From contig JAKPKU010000194.1 in NCBI GenBank assembly GCA_029553545.1, positions 1 through 38,792 of the forward strand: a stretch of DNA of 38,792 bases, read 5' to 3'. Source of the DNA: Candidatus Cloacimonadota bacterium (GTDB taxonomy: Bacteria; Cloacimonadota; Cloacimonadia; Cloacimonadales; WRIO01). Both the position numbers and the translations under genes were made by a program. Positions 14,837 to 23,608 of the stretch are shown piece by piece (positions within the stretch are counted from its first letter, which is position 1; each line of letters opens with the position of its first letter). Below the pieces are notes generated by a model, which was not told where the DNA came from, did not search any database, and was given only the letters and a program-made list of their open reading frames with translations.

Positions 14837-16910
14837 GTATTTAAAATTCTTTATTGGCATCACTATTTTTATATTTGGTATGATTGCTGGTATTTTCTAT
14901 TTTTTTAGTAAAGAGCTCCCTCCAATGGAAGATGTGCAAAGTTATAGAATCAACTCTGGCTCAGAAGTTTATGATTGTAATAATAATCTCATTCATGTAT
15001 TTCAAATGGAAAATAGAAGGCTTACGAGCTTTGACAAGCTACCCAGCCATCTTGTAAATGCACTTATAACTGTCGAAGATGCAAACTTTTATAAACATTG
15101 GGGTGTAGATGTTTTTGCCATGTTTAGAGCTGTTATTGTTGACCTTGCCTCATGGAACTTTGCCCAGGGTGGTTCAACAATAACGCAACAGCTGGCACGA
15201 AATATGTTTTTAAACTTAGATAAAAAAATGACACGTAAAATAAAAGAGGCAATGCTCGCAGTACTAATTGAGAGATACTTTACAAAGGAAGAAATACTTG
15301 AAATATATTTTAATAAGATATATTTTGGTGATGGGGTGTACGGAGTTGAAACCGCTGCCCATAGGTATTTTGGCAAGACTGTGCAAGATATTAGTATAGC
15401 CGAAGCAGCATTGCTTGTAGGGATGATCCAAAGACCTAATTATTATTCACCTATCAAAAACCCAAAACAGAGTATGGAAAGACGTAACTTTGTTTTAAAA
15501 AAAATGTATAAAAGCGGCATCATTAGCTCGACACAATATGAAAGTGCCCTTACTGAAAATATAGAAATCGCACAGTCAAGATTCATTGACAACTTAAACT
15601 CAAACTACTTTATTGATTATATTCGCATCAAGCTTGAAAGAGAATATGGTACAGAGCAACTCTTTACAGGCGCCATGAGAATTTACGCCACAATAGACTA
15701 CGACCTACAAGTGTATGCAGATTCTGTTTTAAACGAACAGTATTCTATACTTGAAAATAATAGGGGCTATCGTAAAAAATACAAAGACTATCCAGCAATG
15801 GCATCGAATATAAGTTCGGACTATCTGCAGGGTGGTGTCTATGCGATTGATCCAAATACTGGTTATGTAAAAGTGATGATAGGAGGAAGAAACTTTAACC
15901 ATAGTAAGTTTAATCGCATTACCCAAGCTAAAAGGCAAGCGGGATCAGCATTTAAACCATTGCTCTACACTGCAGCGATTGAAAAAGGATACACGCCATC
16001 AACAATTATACATGACAGACCAGTGGTCTTCATGAAGAATAATCAAGTGTATTGGGAGCCAAAAAACTATGACAAAACTACTCTTGGATATGTTACTCTG
16101 AGAGATGCTCTTAAAAAATCACTGAATATTAGCGCTGCCAAAGTCATTTATGATATTGGACCCACGAGTGTTGTTAAAGTCGCTGAAAACTTTGGACTTA
16201 CTACGAATATACCTCCATACTTATCAATTGCTGTTGGTAGCTGTGAAGTGATACCTAGTGAACTAATCAGCTCTTTTGGTATATTTGCATCTGGTGGTGT
16301 AAAAGTTGAACCTATTTATTATACCAAAGTAGTTGATAGCAAAGGTAAAGTGCTTGAAGAAAGAAAACCAAATATAACCAGAGTGTTGGATCCCAAAGTA
16401 GCATGGTTAATGACCGATTTGCTCAAAAGCGTTGTCAACAGTGGTACAGCTGCTGGTATAAGGTCATATGGCTTTCAATACCCATGTGCAGGCAAAACAG
16501 GCACCACAGACGATTATCGAGACTCATGGTTCATTGGCTACACTCCAAGACTGGTTTTAGGGGTTTGGGGCGGCTTTGATAATAATAAAACAATGGGAAG
16601 CGGCATGACGGGAGCAGTTGTAACGGTACCTGTTTGGGCATCTATTGCCAAAAAAGCCTATGCAGATATGGCTACAAAGGGTATAAACATTAATGAAGAT
16701 TTTGTTAAACCACAGGGTATTGTTGAAGAAAATGTTTCAAAGATCACTGGCTTTTTGGCAAATTATACCAGTAGTTCAGTCATCAAAGAATTTTATATTG
16801 AAGGCACAGAACCGACAACATATTCAGATTCTCTTGTCTATAATTTTTACCCCTCTAAAATCGACCACAGAAAAGATTCTGTCTTAAATGTCAGAGAAAT
16901 ACACCGTTAA
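14817..16910 (+). CDS. Class A penicillin-binding protein (PBP1A family)
   Basis: A 697-residue bifunctional peptidoglycan synthase. An N-terminal membrane anchor (residues about 9-31) is followed by the GT51 glycosyltransferase: EDANFYKHWG (catalytic Glu near residue 87), GGSTITQQLARN, RKIKEAMLAVLIE and YFNKIYFGDGVYG. The transpeptidase domain has S377-A-F-K380 (SxxK), SLN in KKSLNISAAK, and KTG in CAGKTGTTDDYRDSW. It polymerises glycan strands and crosslinks them at the outer face of the inner membrane. The start overlaps the Gx transporter gene by 20 nt and the stop overlaps the next ATG (TAATG), indicating one operon. All motifs are intact. Confidence 0.95.
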   Translation: MKKQIFKYLKFFIGITIFIFGMIAGIFYFFSKELPPMEDVQSYRINSGSEVYDCNNNLIHVFQMENRRLTSFDKLPSHLVNALITVEDANFYKHWGVDVFAMFRAVIVDLASWNFAQGGSTITQQLARNMFLNLDKKMTRKIKEAMLAVLIERYFTKEEILEIYFNKIYFGDGVYGVETAAHRYFGKTVQDISIAEAALLVGMIQRPNYYSPIKNPKQSMERRNFVLKKMYKSGIISSTQYESALTENIEIAQSRFIDNLNSNYFIDYIRIKLEREYGTEQLFTGAMRIYATIDYDLQVYADSVLNEQYSILENNRGYRKKYKDYPAMASNISSDYLQGGVYAIDPNTGYVKVMIGGRNFNHSKFNRITQAKRQAGSAFKPLLYTAAIEKGYTPSTIIHDRPVVFMKNNQVYWEPKNYDKTTLGYVTLRDALKKSLNISAAKVIYDIGPTSVVKVAENFGLTTNIPPYLSIAVGSCEVIPSELISSFGIFASGGVKVEPIYYTKVVDSKGKVLEERKPNITRVLDPKVAWLMTDLLKSVVNSGTAAGIRSYGFQYPCAGKTGTTDDYRDSWFIGYTPRLVLGVWGGFDNNKTMGSGMTGAVVTVPVWASIAKKAYADMATKGININEDFVKPQGIVEENVSKITGFLANYTSSSVIKEFYIEGTEPTTYSDSLVYNFYPSKIDHRKDSVLNVREIHR

Positions 16911-18115
16911 TGATAATGTCTATTCTAATCGTAATCTCCATAATAAGCATAATGATTTATATGTTTTTTATTGCAATCTTTTTAAACAATATTGTAGAAC
17001 ATAGAAAAAGCATTAAGCAGCATTCACTACCTGTTAGTATTATTTGCAGTGCCAGAAATGAAGAACATAATATTAGAAGATTTCTTGATGCATTATTGAT
17101 TCAAGAATACGACTTAAACCTCGTGCAAGTCATCATTGTTGATGATTGTTCGGAAGACAAAACAAAAGAAATATTGGCTCTATATAAAGATAAATTCATA
17201 GACTATGACTACTTTACATCAGAAGGCAGGGAGACAGTCGTTTCTGCAAAGAAAAATGCGCTTACTCAAGCAATTTCAAAGGCAAAACACGAGATAATTC
17301 TAACAAGCGATGCAGATTGTATCCCCGCAAAAACATGGATAAATGGCGTAGTTGATACATATCAAAACAACCAGAGTGCAGACATGGTAGTTGGTTTTTC
17401 AGAAACAAATATTGGGCAAAGAATTACAAGCTTGAACAAACTTCAAAAGTCACTCTTTAAAAGTATTCCCTTTTATGCATTATTTGAGCATTTTGACTTT
17501 CTGACTCTAATGTTTGCCACAGCTGCTTCAATAAATGCAAGTCTATATTTATCATGCAGCGGACAAAACCTATCATTTAAAAAATCGTCTTTTGACTCTG
17601 TAGGCGGATACAAGCCAATAGAAAGGTATATTTCAGGAGATGATTTACATTTAATGCAATTGTTTAAACAAAAAAAGATGAACATTTTCTTTGCAAATAA
17701 TACAAGCGCAAGAGTTAAAACGCAAGCAATTCAATCGTTTTCAAAGCTTTTTAATCAGCGTGCACGATGGGCTTCAAATATGAAGTATATGCTTAGTTCA
17801 AACTTTATTTTCTTTGTTTATTTGCTTGCAGTTTTTTTAGTTACAACACTAATTCCAATTCTCTTATTTTGGCAGTTTAGTGTGATAGTGTTGATCTTTA
17901 TTAAAATAATAATAGACTTAACTTTTATCATACATTCAATGAAAGCTTTTAGGATTTGGGATAGATTTAGCGGATATGGCTGGCGTTCTAAATTAAACTT
18001 TTATTCTTTATTCTTTTCATGGACAATAATGCAGCCGCTATATACATTAATAATTAGCTTTTTAGGTGTCTTTTCTCTATTTAAGTGGAAAGATAGAAAG
18101 GGTTTTGAAAAATGA
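16910..18115 (+). CDS. Membrane glycosyltransferase, family GT2
   Basis: A 401-residue processive-type GT2 enzyme. It has an N-terminal membrane segment (2-26), a GT-A core with SIICSARNEEHNI, IIVDDCSEDKT, TSDADC (DxD-like) and SGDDLHL, the QxxRW motif in FNQRARWASNM, and three or four C-terminal membrane segments (about 295-395). It resembles hyaluronan/cellulose synthase-type or lipid-linked sugar transferases; donor and acceptor are unknown. It is start-stop coupled to PBP1A upstream and overlaps the GlmU-like gene by 4 nt, pointing to an envelope polysaccharide role. Confidence 0.88.
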   Translation: MIMSILIVISIISIMIYMFFIAIFLNNIVEHRKSIKQHSLPVSIICSARNEEHNIRRFLDALLIQEYDLNLVQVIIVDDCSEDKTKEILALYKDKFIDYDYFTSEGRETVVSAKKNALTQAISKAKHEIILTSDADCIPAKTWINGVVDTYQNNQSADMVVGFSETNIGQRITSLNKLQKSLFKSIPFYALFEHFDFLTLMFATAASINASLYLSCSGQNLSFKKSSFDSVGGYKPIERYISGDDLHLMQLFKQKKMNIFFANNTSARVKTQAIQSFSKLFNQRARWASNMKYMLSSNFIFFVYLLAVFLVTTLIPILLFWQFSVIVLIFIKIIIDLTFIIHSMKAFRIWDRFSGYGWRSKLNFYSLFFSWTIMQPLYTLIISFLGVFSLFKWKDRKGFEK

Positions 18116-19326
18116 AATATGTTATATTTGATGATCATAAAAAAGAGCAATTCCTGCCTATGACTTACTTACGCTTAATCGGTGATTTAAGAGTAGGTAT
18201 ATTGAAACTTAGACAAAGAATTGAGTACCTCTTTGAAATCGAAAAAACAAACTATATTATGGAAAATGGCTTGCTCGATTTATACGAAGAACGCCATCCG
18301 GATTGGTGTTTGAACTGTGTCGAAAAAGCTGATTATATTTTTATCAACAGCAGAGCAAAGATTAATCATGATAATATGCAGCAGATTACATCACTAAATC
18401 ATAATACTGTTCTAAAGAATGGAGAGAACATTATTGCTTTTCATTTATCCTGTGAAGCTCAGAAAATCGACAATTCAGAGTTAATCAAGCTTGCTGAAAC
18501 TTGCCAAACAGTTGAGACGCAAGATATTCATTGTTGGGAATATTTGTGGGAAATGATGCATGAAAATGGGCAGTGGATTACATTTGATTTTGAAAACATC
18601 TTTTATGAAGAAGACAATTTTATCGAAACAGAGTTAGGAGTCACTCTAATAAACCCTTATGACATTTGGATTGGAGAAGGAGTAGAGCTGAAAGCAGGTG
18701 TTGTAATTGATGCTTCAAATGGACCTGTGGTAATCGATGAAAATGCCACTATTATGCATAACTCAGTGATAATTGGACCAGCTTACATAGGTAAAAAATC
18801 AATGATAAAAGTTGCTGCAAAAATATATCCAAACACGTCTATCGGTCCCGTTTGTAAGGTTGGTGGAGAAGTAGAAGATACCATAATTCAAGGTTATTCT
18901 AATAAGCAACATGACGGCTTTTTGGGGCACAGTTTTATTGGAGAATGGGTCAATATCGGCGCCGATACCAATAACAGTGATCTTAAAAATACCTATAAAA
19001 ACGTTGCAGTCTATAATTATAGTGTAAGAGATAAGATTGATACTGGTAGCACATTTGTCGGGTGTTTTATCGGTGATCATAGCAAGATTGGAATAAATTG
19101 TTCCATTAATACAGGAGCTTTAATCGGCTTTGGCGCAAACCTATACGGAAGCCCATTAATTCAAAACTTCATTCCAAACTTCTCTTGGGGGCAAGCAGAC
19201 CACTTAGATAAATATCAGATAGAAAAGTTTTTATCAACAGCTCAAATAGTTAAGAATCGTCGAAATAAAGAATTGTCTATAAATGAAATACAAATTATAA
19301 AAGATATAAATAAAAGAGGAATATAA
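18112..19326 (+). CDS. GlmU-family protein (sugar nucleotidyltransferase-like plus left-handed beta-helix)
   Basis: A 404-residue protein of the alternative bacterial GlmU type found in Bacteroidota and relatives. The N-terminus MKYVIFDDHKKEQFLPMTYL with LRVGILKLRQRIEYLF is the family signature and lacks the classic GxGTRM loop of standard GlmU. Residues about 180-370 contain hexapeptide repeats (IWIGEGVELKAGVVID, AYIGKKSMIKVAAKIYPNTSIG, FIGEWVNIGADTNNSD) forming an acyltransferase beta-helix. The likely job is making UDP-GlcNAc from GlcN-1-P; this is predicted for the family. It is encoded between a GT2 enzyme and RicT. Confidence 0.87.
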   Translation: MKYVIFDDHKKEQFLPMTYLRLIGDLRVGILKLRQRIEYLFEIEKTNYIMENGLLDLYEERHPDWCLNCVEKADYIFINSRAKINHDNMQQITSLNHNTVLKNGENIIAFHLSCEAQKIDNSELIKLAETCQTVETQDIHCWEYLWEMMHENGQWITFDFENIFYEEDNFIETELGVTLINPYDIWIGEGVELKAGVVIDASNGPVVIDENATIMHNSVIIGPAYIGKKSMIKVAAKIYPNTSIGPVCKVGGEVEDTIIQGYSNKQHDGFLGHSFIGEWVNIGADTNNSDLKNTYKNVAVYNYSVRDKIDTGSTFVGCFIGDHSKIGINCSINTGALIGFGANLYGSPLIQNFIPNFSWGQADHLDKYQIEKFLSTAQIVKNRRNKELSINEIQIIKDINKRGI

Positions 19327-20283
19327 ATGAATAAAAATCCTAATGACATTACAGAAAATGGTGAGCAAATCATACAAACCATTATACAAGATGAACTACA
19401 AATCAACATCGATCACACTGAACTCTACATAGAAACTGAAGAGGCAATAAGCTATACTGAACAACAAGAATTTGTCGAAGTAGAGATGAGAAATTGGAGA
19501 ACTGCATACTTCACAAAGCCTGAAAACCTGTATGTCCAACCAGATGATGTGGTAATTGTACAGGTAGATAGAGGATTGGATATTGGTGTGGTAGTTCAAG
19601 CAGCAGTAAAGAACGAAGAACAAGATGATATGCAACAAGAATCGAAGGTTCTTTCAATTGTAAGAATCGCTACAGACAACGATTTACAACAACTCATTGG
19701 AATAGAGAAAAAAGAAAAGGCTGCTGAAGAGAAGTTTTTAGAGCTTGTGGTAAAGTACCCCTTTGAAATGAAATTAATAGACACAAAATACCAGTTTGAC
19801 ACCAATAAGCTCACATTTTTCTTTACTGCTGAAGGAAGAATTGACTTTAGAGAATTTGTGAGAGAGCTTGCCCAAGTCTTTAGAACACGCATCGAGCTTC
19901 ACCAAAGTACTGGGCGTGATGAAGCAAAACGACTCGGCGGATACGGCATGTGTGGCAATAAGTATTGCTGTGCTTCATTTCTCAAGAGATTTAATCAAGT
20001 TACAATAAAAATGGCAAAAGACCAAAACCTTTCAGGCAATCTTGCCAAGATATCTGGACCATGCGGAAGATTACTCTGTTGCTTGCACTTTGAAGGTGAT
20101 TTTTACACAGAACTTGCAAAAGACTACCCAGAGATCGGTGAAGAAGTGTGGGTGAATAAAAAGAAAATGTATGTCTTTAGAAATGATTATCAATTAAAAA
20201 TGGTATATTTAAGTGGTGAAGATCAAAGCATTATTTCAACACATATAGACGATTTTAACAAACAATATCGAGGAAAGAACTAA
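19327..20283 (+). CDS. ricT: PSP1-domain regulatory iron-sulfur protein (RicT/YaaT family)
   Basis: A 318-residue protein. The PSP1 core (about 70-240) includes PDDVVIVQVDRGLDIGVVV, and two cysteine clusters, GMCGNKYCCASFL and GPCGRLLCCL, match RicT. In Bacillus subtilis RicT works with RicA and RicF to bind Fe-S clusters and support RNase Y mRNA processing; a tRNA-modification link has also been proposed. The first 50 residues are a low-complexity acidic extension. The start follows the GlmU-like stop with no gap and has GAGGA upstream. RicA and RicF are not seen here. In Bacteroidota, PSP1 genes are often near gldH and PBP1A; a PBP1A gene in the same run fits that pattern, though gldH is absent. 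Confidence 0.88.
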   Translation: MNKNPNDITENGEQIIQTIIQDELQINIDHTELYIETEEAISYTEQQEFVEVEMRNWRTAYFTKPENLYVQPDDVVIVQVDRGLDIGVVVQAAVKNEEQDDMQQESKVLSIVRIATDNDLQQLIGIEKKEKAAEEKFLELVVKYPFEMKLIDTKYQFDTNKLTFFFTAEGRIDFREFVRELAQVFRTRIELHQSTGRDEAKRLGGYGMCGNKYCCASFLKRFNQVTIKMAKDQNLSGNLAKISGPCGRLLCCLHFEGDFYTELAKDYPEIGEEVWVNKKKMYVFRNDYQLKMVYLSGEDQSIISTHIDDFNKQYRGKN

Positions 20284-20288
20284 CATTA

Positions 20289-21344
20289 ATGAACGGACAC
20301 ATTCTTTCTTTTGAACCTCAGGAAATAGAAGCTATACTATTGCAATGGGGAGAAAAGAAGTATCGGATAAATCAGCTGCTTGATTGGATATACAAGAAAT
20401 ATTGCCTTTCATTTGATGATATGTTGAACTTGCCTATCACACTAAGAGAAAGGCTAAAAGAAAGCTTTGATTTCACTCTGCCGCAAGTTGACATTAGACT
20501 AAAATCTAAAGACTCTTCGGAGAAGTATAGCTTGAAATTAAGTGACGAAAACTTCATTGAAATTGTATTTATGTCCAATAATAAAAAAAATACATTGTGT
20601 ATCTCTTCTCAGGTGGGCTGCGCAAGAAATTGCCAGTTTTGTGCCACTGCAAAAATAGGTTTAATCAGAAACCTAAAGGTTGAAGAGATAGTAGCACAAC
20701 TCTTGATTGCCCAAAAGTTTAATCCTGAAAACAGAATCACAAATATCGTCTTTATGGGTATGGGAGAACCATTAGACAATTATGATAATGTTGTTAAAGC
20801 AATTCGTATCATACAAGCAGAATTAGGGTTTGCTTTTAGCCCCCGAAGAATGACTATCTCCACATGCGGTGTAGTTCCCGCTATTAATAAGCTGGCAGAT
20901 AGCGATATAAAAATAAAGCTCGCAGTGTCACTAAACTCAGCGATCAGCGCAAAAAGAAGTGAGCTAATGCCAATTAATCAAAAGTATTCTTTAGATGAGC
21001 TAAAGGCAGCACTGATTGAATTTCGAAAGAAAACAAGCTATCGAATAAGCTTTGAGTATATCATGATCAAGAATTTTAACATGTCTGACTCTGATGTCAA
21101 AGCTTTGATAAAATTTGCTGGCGATATATCCTGCAAGATTAACCTGATTAAGTGGAACAATGTACCTGGTTTACCTTGGCTTTCTCCATCAGATGAGGAT
21201 GTCGAAGCTTTTACAAAGAAGCTTATGGTTATCTCAGCTGCTATTACCTTAAGGCAAAGTAGAGGTGAGGATATTGCGGCGGCATGCGGTCAATTAGCAG
21301 CTCAAAGATTGCCTAAACAAGAAAAAGACAATAAAGAGAAATAA
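20289..21344 (+). CDS. rlmN: 23S rRNA (adenine-C2)-methyltransferase RlmN
   Basis: A 351-residue radical-SAM methyltransferase that modifies A2503 of 23S rRNA and A37 of some tRNAs. The [4Fe-4S] motif CARNCQFC holds C111, C115 and C118. Further family blocks are VFMGMGEPLDNYDNV, SPRRMTISTCGVVP, KLAVSLNSA and RGEDIAAACGQL, the last carrying the C-terminal catalytic Cys (C333). Length and motifs are normal. It starts 5 nt after ricT. Confidence 0.96.
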   Translation: MNGHILSFEPQEIEAILLQWGEKKYRINQLLDWIYKKYCLSFDDMLNLPITLRERLKESFDFTLPQVDIRLKSKDSSEKYSLKLSDENFIEIVFMSNNKKNTLCISSQVGCARNCQFCATAKIGLIRNLKVEEIVAQLLIAQKFNPENRITNIVFMGMGEPLDNYDNVVKAIRIIQAELGFAFSPRRMTISTCGVVPAINKLADSDIKIKLAVSLNSAISAKRSELMPINQKYSLDELKAALIEFRKKTSYRISFEYIMIKNFNMSDSDVKALIKFAGDISCKINLIKWNNVPGLPWLSPSDEDVEAFTKKLMVISAAITLRQSRGEDIAAACGQLAAQRLPKQEKDNKEK

Positions 21345-21421
21345 AATGTAATAATTACTTGACTTTTGGATTATATTATAAAAATAAGACATAAAAGGAA
21401 AATTAATAAGGAGAATATGAA

Positions 21422-23485
21422 ATGACAAAACATTTAAAAATGGGGCTTAAAATTATTTTGATTTTAGGATTCTTATTATCTATGCAAAACGTATTTGCAA
21501 AACCTGCAAAATCAACCAAGAAAGCAAAGAAACCAGCTGTAGTAGCTACCAAAGTTGAAACAGTTGCTGTCCCAAAAGACACAATTATAGTGCAATTAAC
21601 AAAAGGAACAGTAACCACTAAAGATATGGATTTTAAAGTATCTAAACTTCACCCTATGTACCAATCACGATACAAAACTGTTGAAGGACAAAAGCAGGTA
21701 GTCGAAGCGATTTTACAAGAAGAACTCTTTTACATTGAATCACTTGAACAAAACTACCAAAATAAGCCTGAGGTTTTGGAAGCTATTAAAATTGCCCAAA
21801 AGCCTATTCTGAATGAGAAATTCTATCAAAAAGAAATTGTTGATAAAGTTAAGATTGATGACAAAGATATCAATCAATACTATCAGAATAACAAAGGCAA
21901 ATTCACTATACCTCCTTCAATAAAAATTAGACACTTACAAGTTCAAACTCAAGAAGAGGCAAATTTAGTTAAATCTCTTATTGATAAAGGTAATAACTTT
22001 GAAGAGTTGATTGCGCAACACTCAACAAATAAATACTCTAAAGATAAAAAAGGTATAATTGAGAATATTCGTCACAATGGTTATATTACAGGCATTGGTA
22101 GAGATGAAGCGCTTGACAATCTAATTTTTTCTTCAACAACCAATGGTAAAATTGAATCAATCCAAACAGAAACGGGTTTTCATTTCATCCAAAAAATTGA
22201 ACAAGTCGATGAACAGATTAAAGAGCTTGATGCTGTAAAAAAAGACATTGCAAGCCAATTAAAAATGAGTAAAGAACGTGAATTGTATGATAGTTTAATT
22301 AATAAGCTGCAAAAAGACTACAATATTGTAATAAATAATGATTATATCAAAACCACTGATTTTCTATCAATTCACCCTGAAGAATTTAATAATATAGTCA
22401 TCAACTCCAGTGTACCTGAACTTGTTTACGATGCAAAGCGCACATTTTTCCTACTCAAGAATCGTTATCAAATGGAAAAAATGAATGTAGAAAACCCAGA
22501 GGCACGTAAACTTGCAATAATGGACGATTTAAACGGCTCACTTGTTTATTATTATGCGATTAGTAAAGGATTTGATAAAACAATAGCTGATGATATAGAG
22601 ATGATCAAAAGCGCAAAATCAGTCATGGTTCGTATGGTTTACCAAGCTGAAGTAACCGACCAAGCAAAAATTAGCGACTCTGAAATAATAGAGTACTACA
22701 ATGCTCATAAAGATGCTTACAAGGAAAGGGCTTATCGCGAAATAAGACAATTCACCTTCCAAACAGAGAAACAAGCTAATAAAACACGAAAAAAAGCTGC
22801 AAAACTCATTAAAAAGGGAAATGAAGAAAAGATAATTGACCTACTCAGAAAAGAATCTAATAATGTTGATAAAGATGGTTTACTCTCACCTATTTACAAT
22901 AATGGCATTGTACCAACTTATGGCAATGATGTAGAATACAATAAAATGGCTATAGAAATAAAAGAAAAAGAAGTAAGCCCTATCTTCAAGAATAATAGAG
23001 GGGAATATGTATTCTTCTACTTGGTTAGAATAACTGAAGAAAAACAAAAGCCCCTTGAAGAAGTAAAACTTAGCATCCAATCAAATGCACAAAGAAGAAA
23101 AGCAACTGAAATATTCAAAGCAAAACTCGAAGAATATCGTGCAAAATATGTTGTAAGTGAACATTATGAGCTTCTGAAAACTAAGGTTACCGCAAATGAA
23201 CTTTTTGATTTAGCTGAAGATGCACAAAAGAAAAATAGCTACCGCGATGCTGTTATCTATTATGATCAAATTATTAAAGAATTCACAAATGGCGTAGATG
23301 ACTATAAAGCATGGTTTATGAAAGCTTTCATCTTCTCTGAAAACATGAACAATAAGGATGAAGCAATAAGACTATATAAAGAAATGTTGAAAAAATGGCC
23401 TAATGGAGAGCTCAACGACTCTGCATCATATATGATTGATCATATAACAAATGGAGAAGATGAAACCTTTATACTCTCTGAATAA
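21422..23485 (+). CDS. Periplasmic parvulin-type peptidyl-prolyl isomerase with two PPIase-like domains and TPR tail
   Basis: A 687-residue exported folding factor. Residues 1-26 are a signal peptide (LKIILILGFLLSMQNVFA). A SurA/PrsA-like N-terminal helical part leads into a parvulin domain (about 160-265: PSIKIRHLQVQTQEEA, then NLIFSSTTNGKIESIQTETGFHFIQKIE). A second, diverged parvulin-like domain is at about 430-555 (YREIRQFTFQTEKQA and GEYVFFYLVRITEE). The C-terminus has TPR-like helices (ELFDLAEDAQKKNSYRDAVIYY). The first ATG at 21417 reads into an immediate stop (ATGAAATGA); 21422 is the real start, preceded by AAGGAG. It probably assists outer-membrane or secreted protein folding, for which the C25 and M14-like exports nearby are plausible clients. 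Confidence 0.87.
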   Translation: MTKHLKMGLKIILILGFLLSMQNVFAKPAKSTKKAKKPAVVATKVETVAVPKDTIIVQLTKGTVTTKDMDFKVSKLHPMYQSRYKTVEGQKQVVEAILQEELFYIESLEQNYQNKPEVLEAIKIAQKPILNEKFYQKEIVDKVKIDDKDINQYYQNNKGKFTIPPSIKIRHLQVQTQEEANLVKSLIDKGNNFEELIAQHSTNKYSKDKKGIIENIRHNGYITGIGRDEALDNLIFSSTTNGKIESIQTETGFHFIQKIEQVDEQIKELDAVKKDIASQLKMSKERELYDSLINKLQKDYNIVINNDYIKTTDFLSIHPEEFNNIVINSSVPELVYDAKRTFFLLKNRYQMEKMNVENPEARKLAIMDDLNGSLVYYYAISKGFDKTIADDIEMIKSAKSVMVRMVYQAEVTDQAKISDSEIIEYYNAHKDAYKERAYREIRQFTFQTEKQANKTRKKAAKLIKKGNEEKIIDLLRKESNNVDKDGLLSPIYNNGIVPTYGNDVEYNKMAIEIKEKEVSPIFKNNRGEYVFFYLVRITEEKQKPLEEVKLSIQSNAQRRKATEIFKAKLEEYRAKYVVSEHYELLKTKVTANELFDLAEDAQKKNSYRDAVIYYDQIIKEFTNGVDDYKAWFMKAFIFSENMNNKDEAIRLYKEMLKKWPNGELNDSASYMIDHITNGEDETFILSE

Positions 23486-23517
23486 ATATTAATCTTATAA
23501 TTAATTACACTTATTAT

Positions 23518-23547
23518 AAAGGGGTACAGCAATGTACCTCTTTTTTT
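23518..23547 (+). terminator. Rho-independent terminator after the parvulin gene
   Basis: GGGGTACA (23521-23528), loop GCAA and TGTACCTC (23533-23540) form an 8-bp stem with one G-T type pair, followed by seven T's. It separates the parvulin gene from alaS. Confidence 0.85.
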
Positions 23548-23608
23548 ACTTGACTAAAAATGGCTTCTAAATTCTTTTAAACTTTAGTGCTTAATAGTGG
23601 AGGTAAAG

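Noticed and set aside
23597-23608. Earlier GTG start for alaS at 23597
   Set aside because: It would place the start codon over the GGAGG ribosome site; the ATG at 23609 has correct spacing and gives the normal alaS N-terminus.
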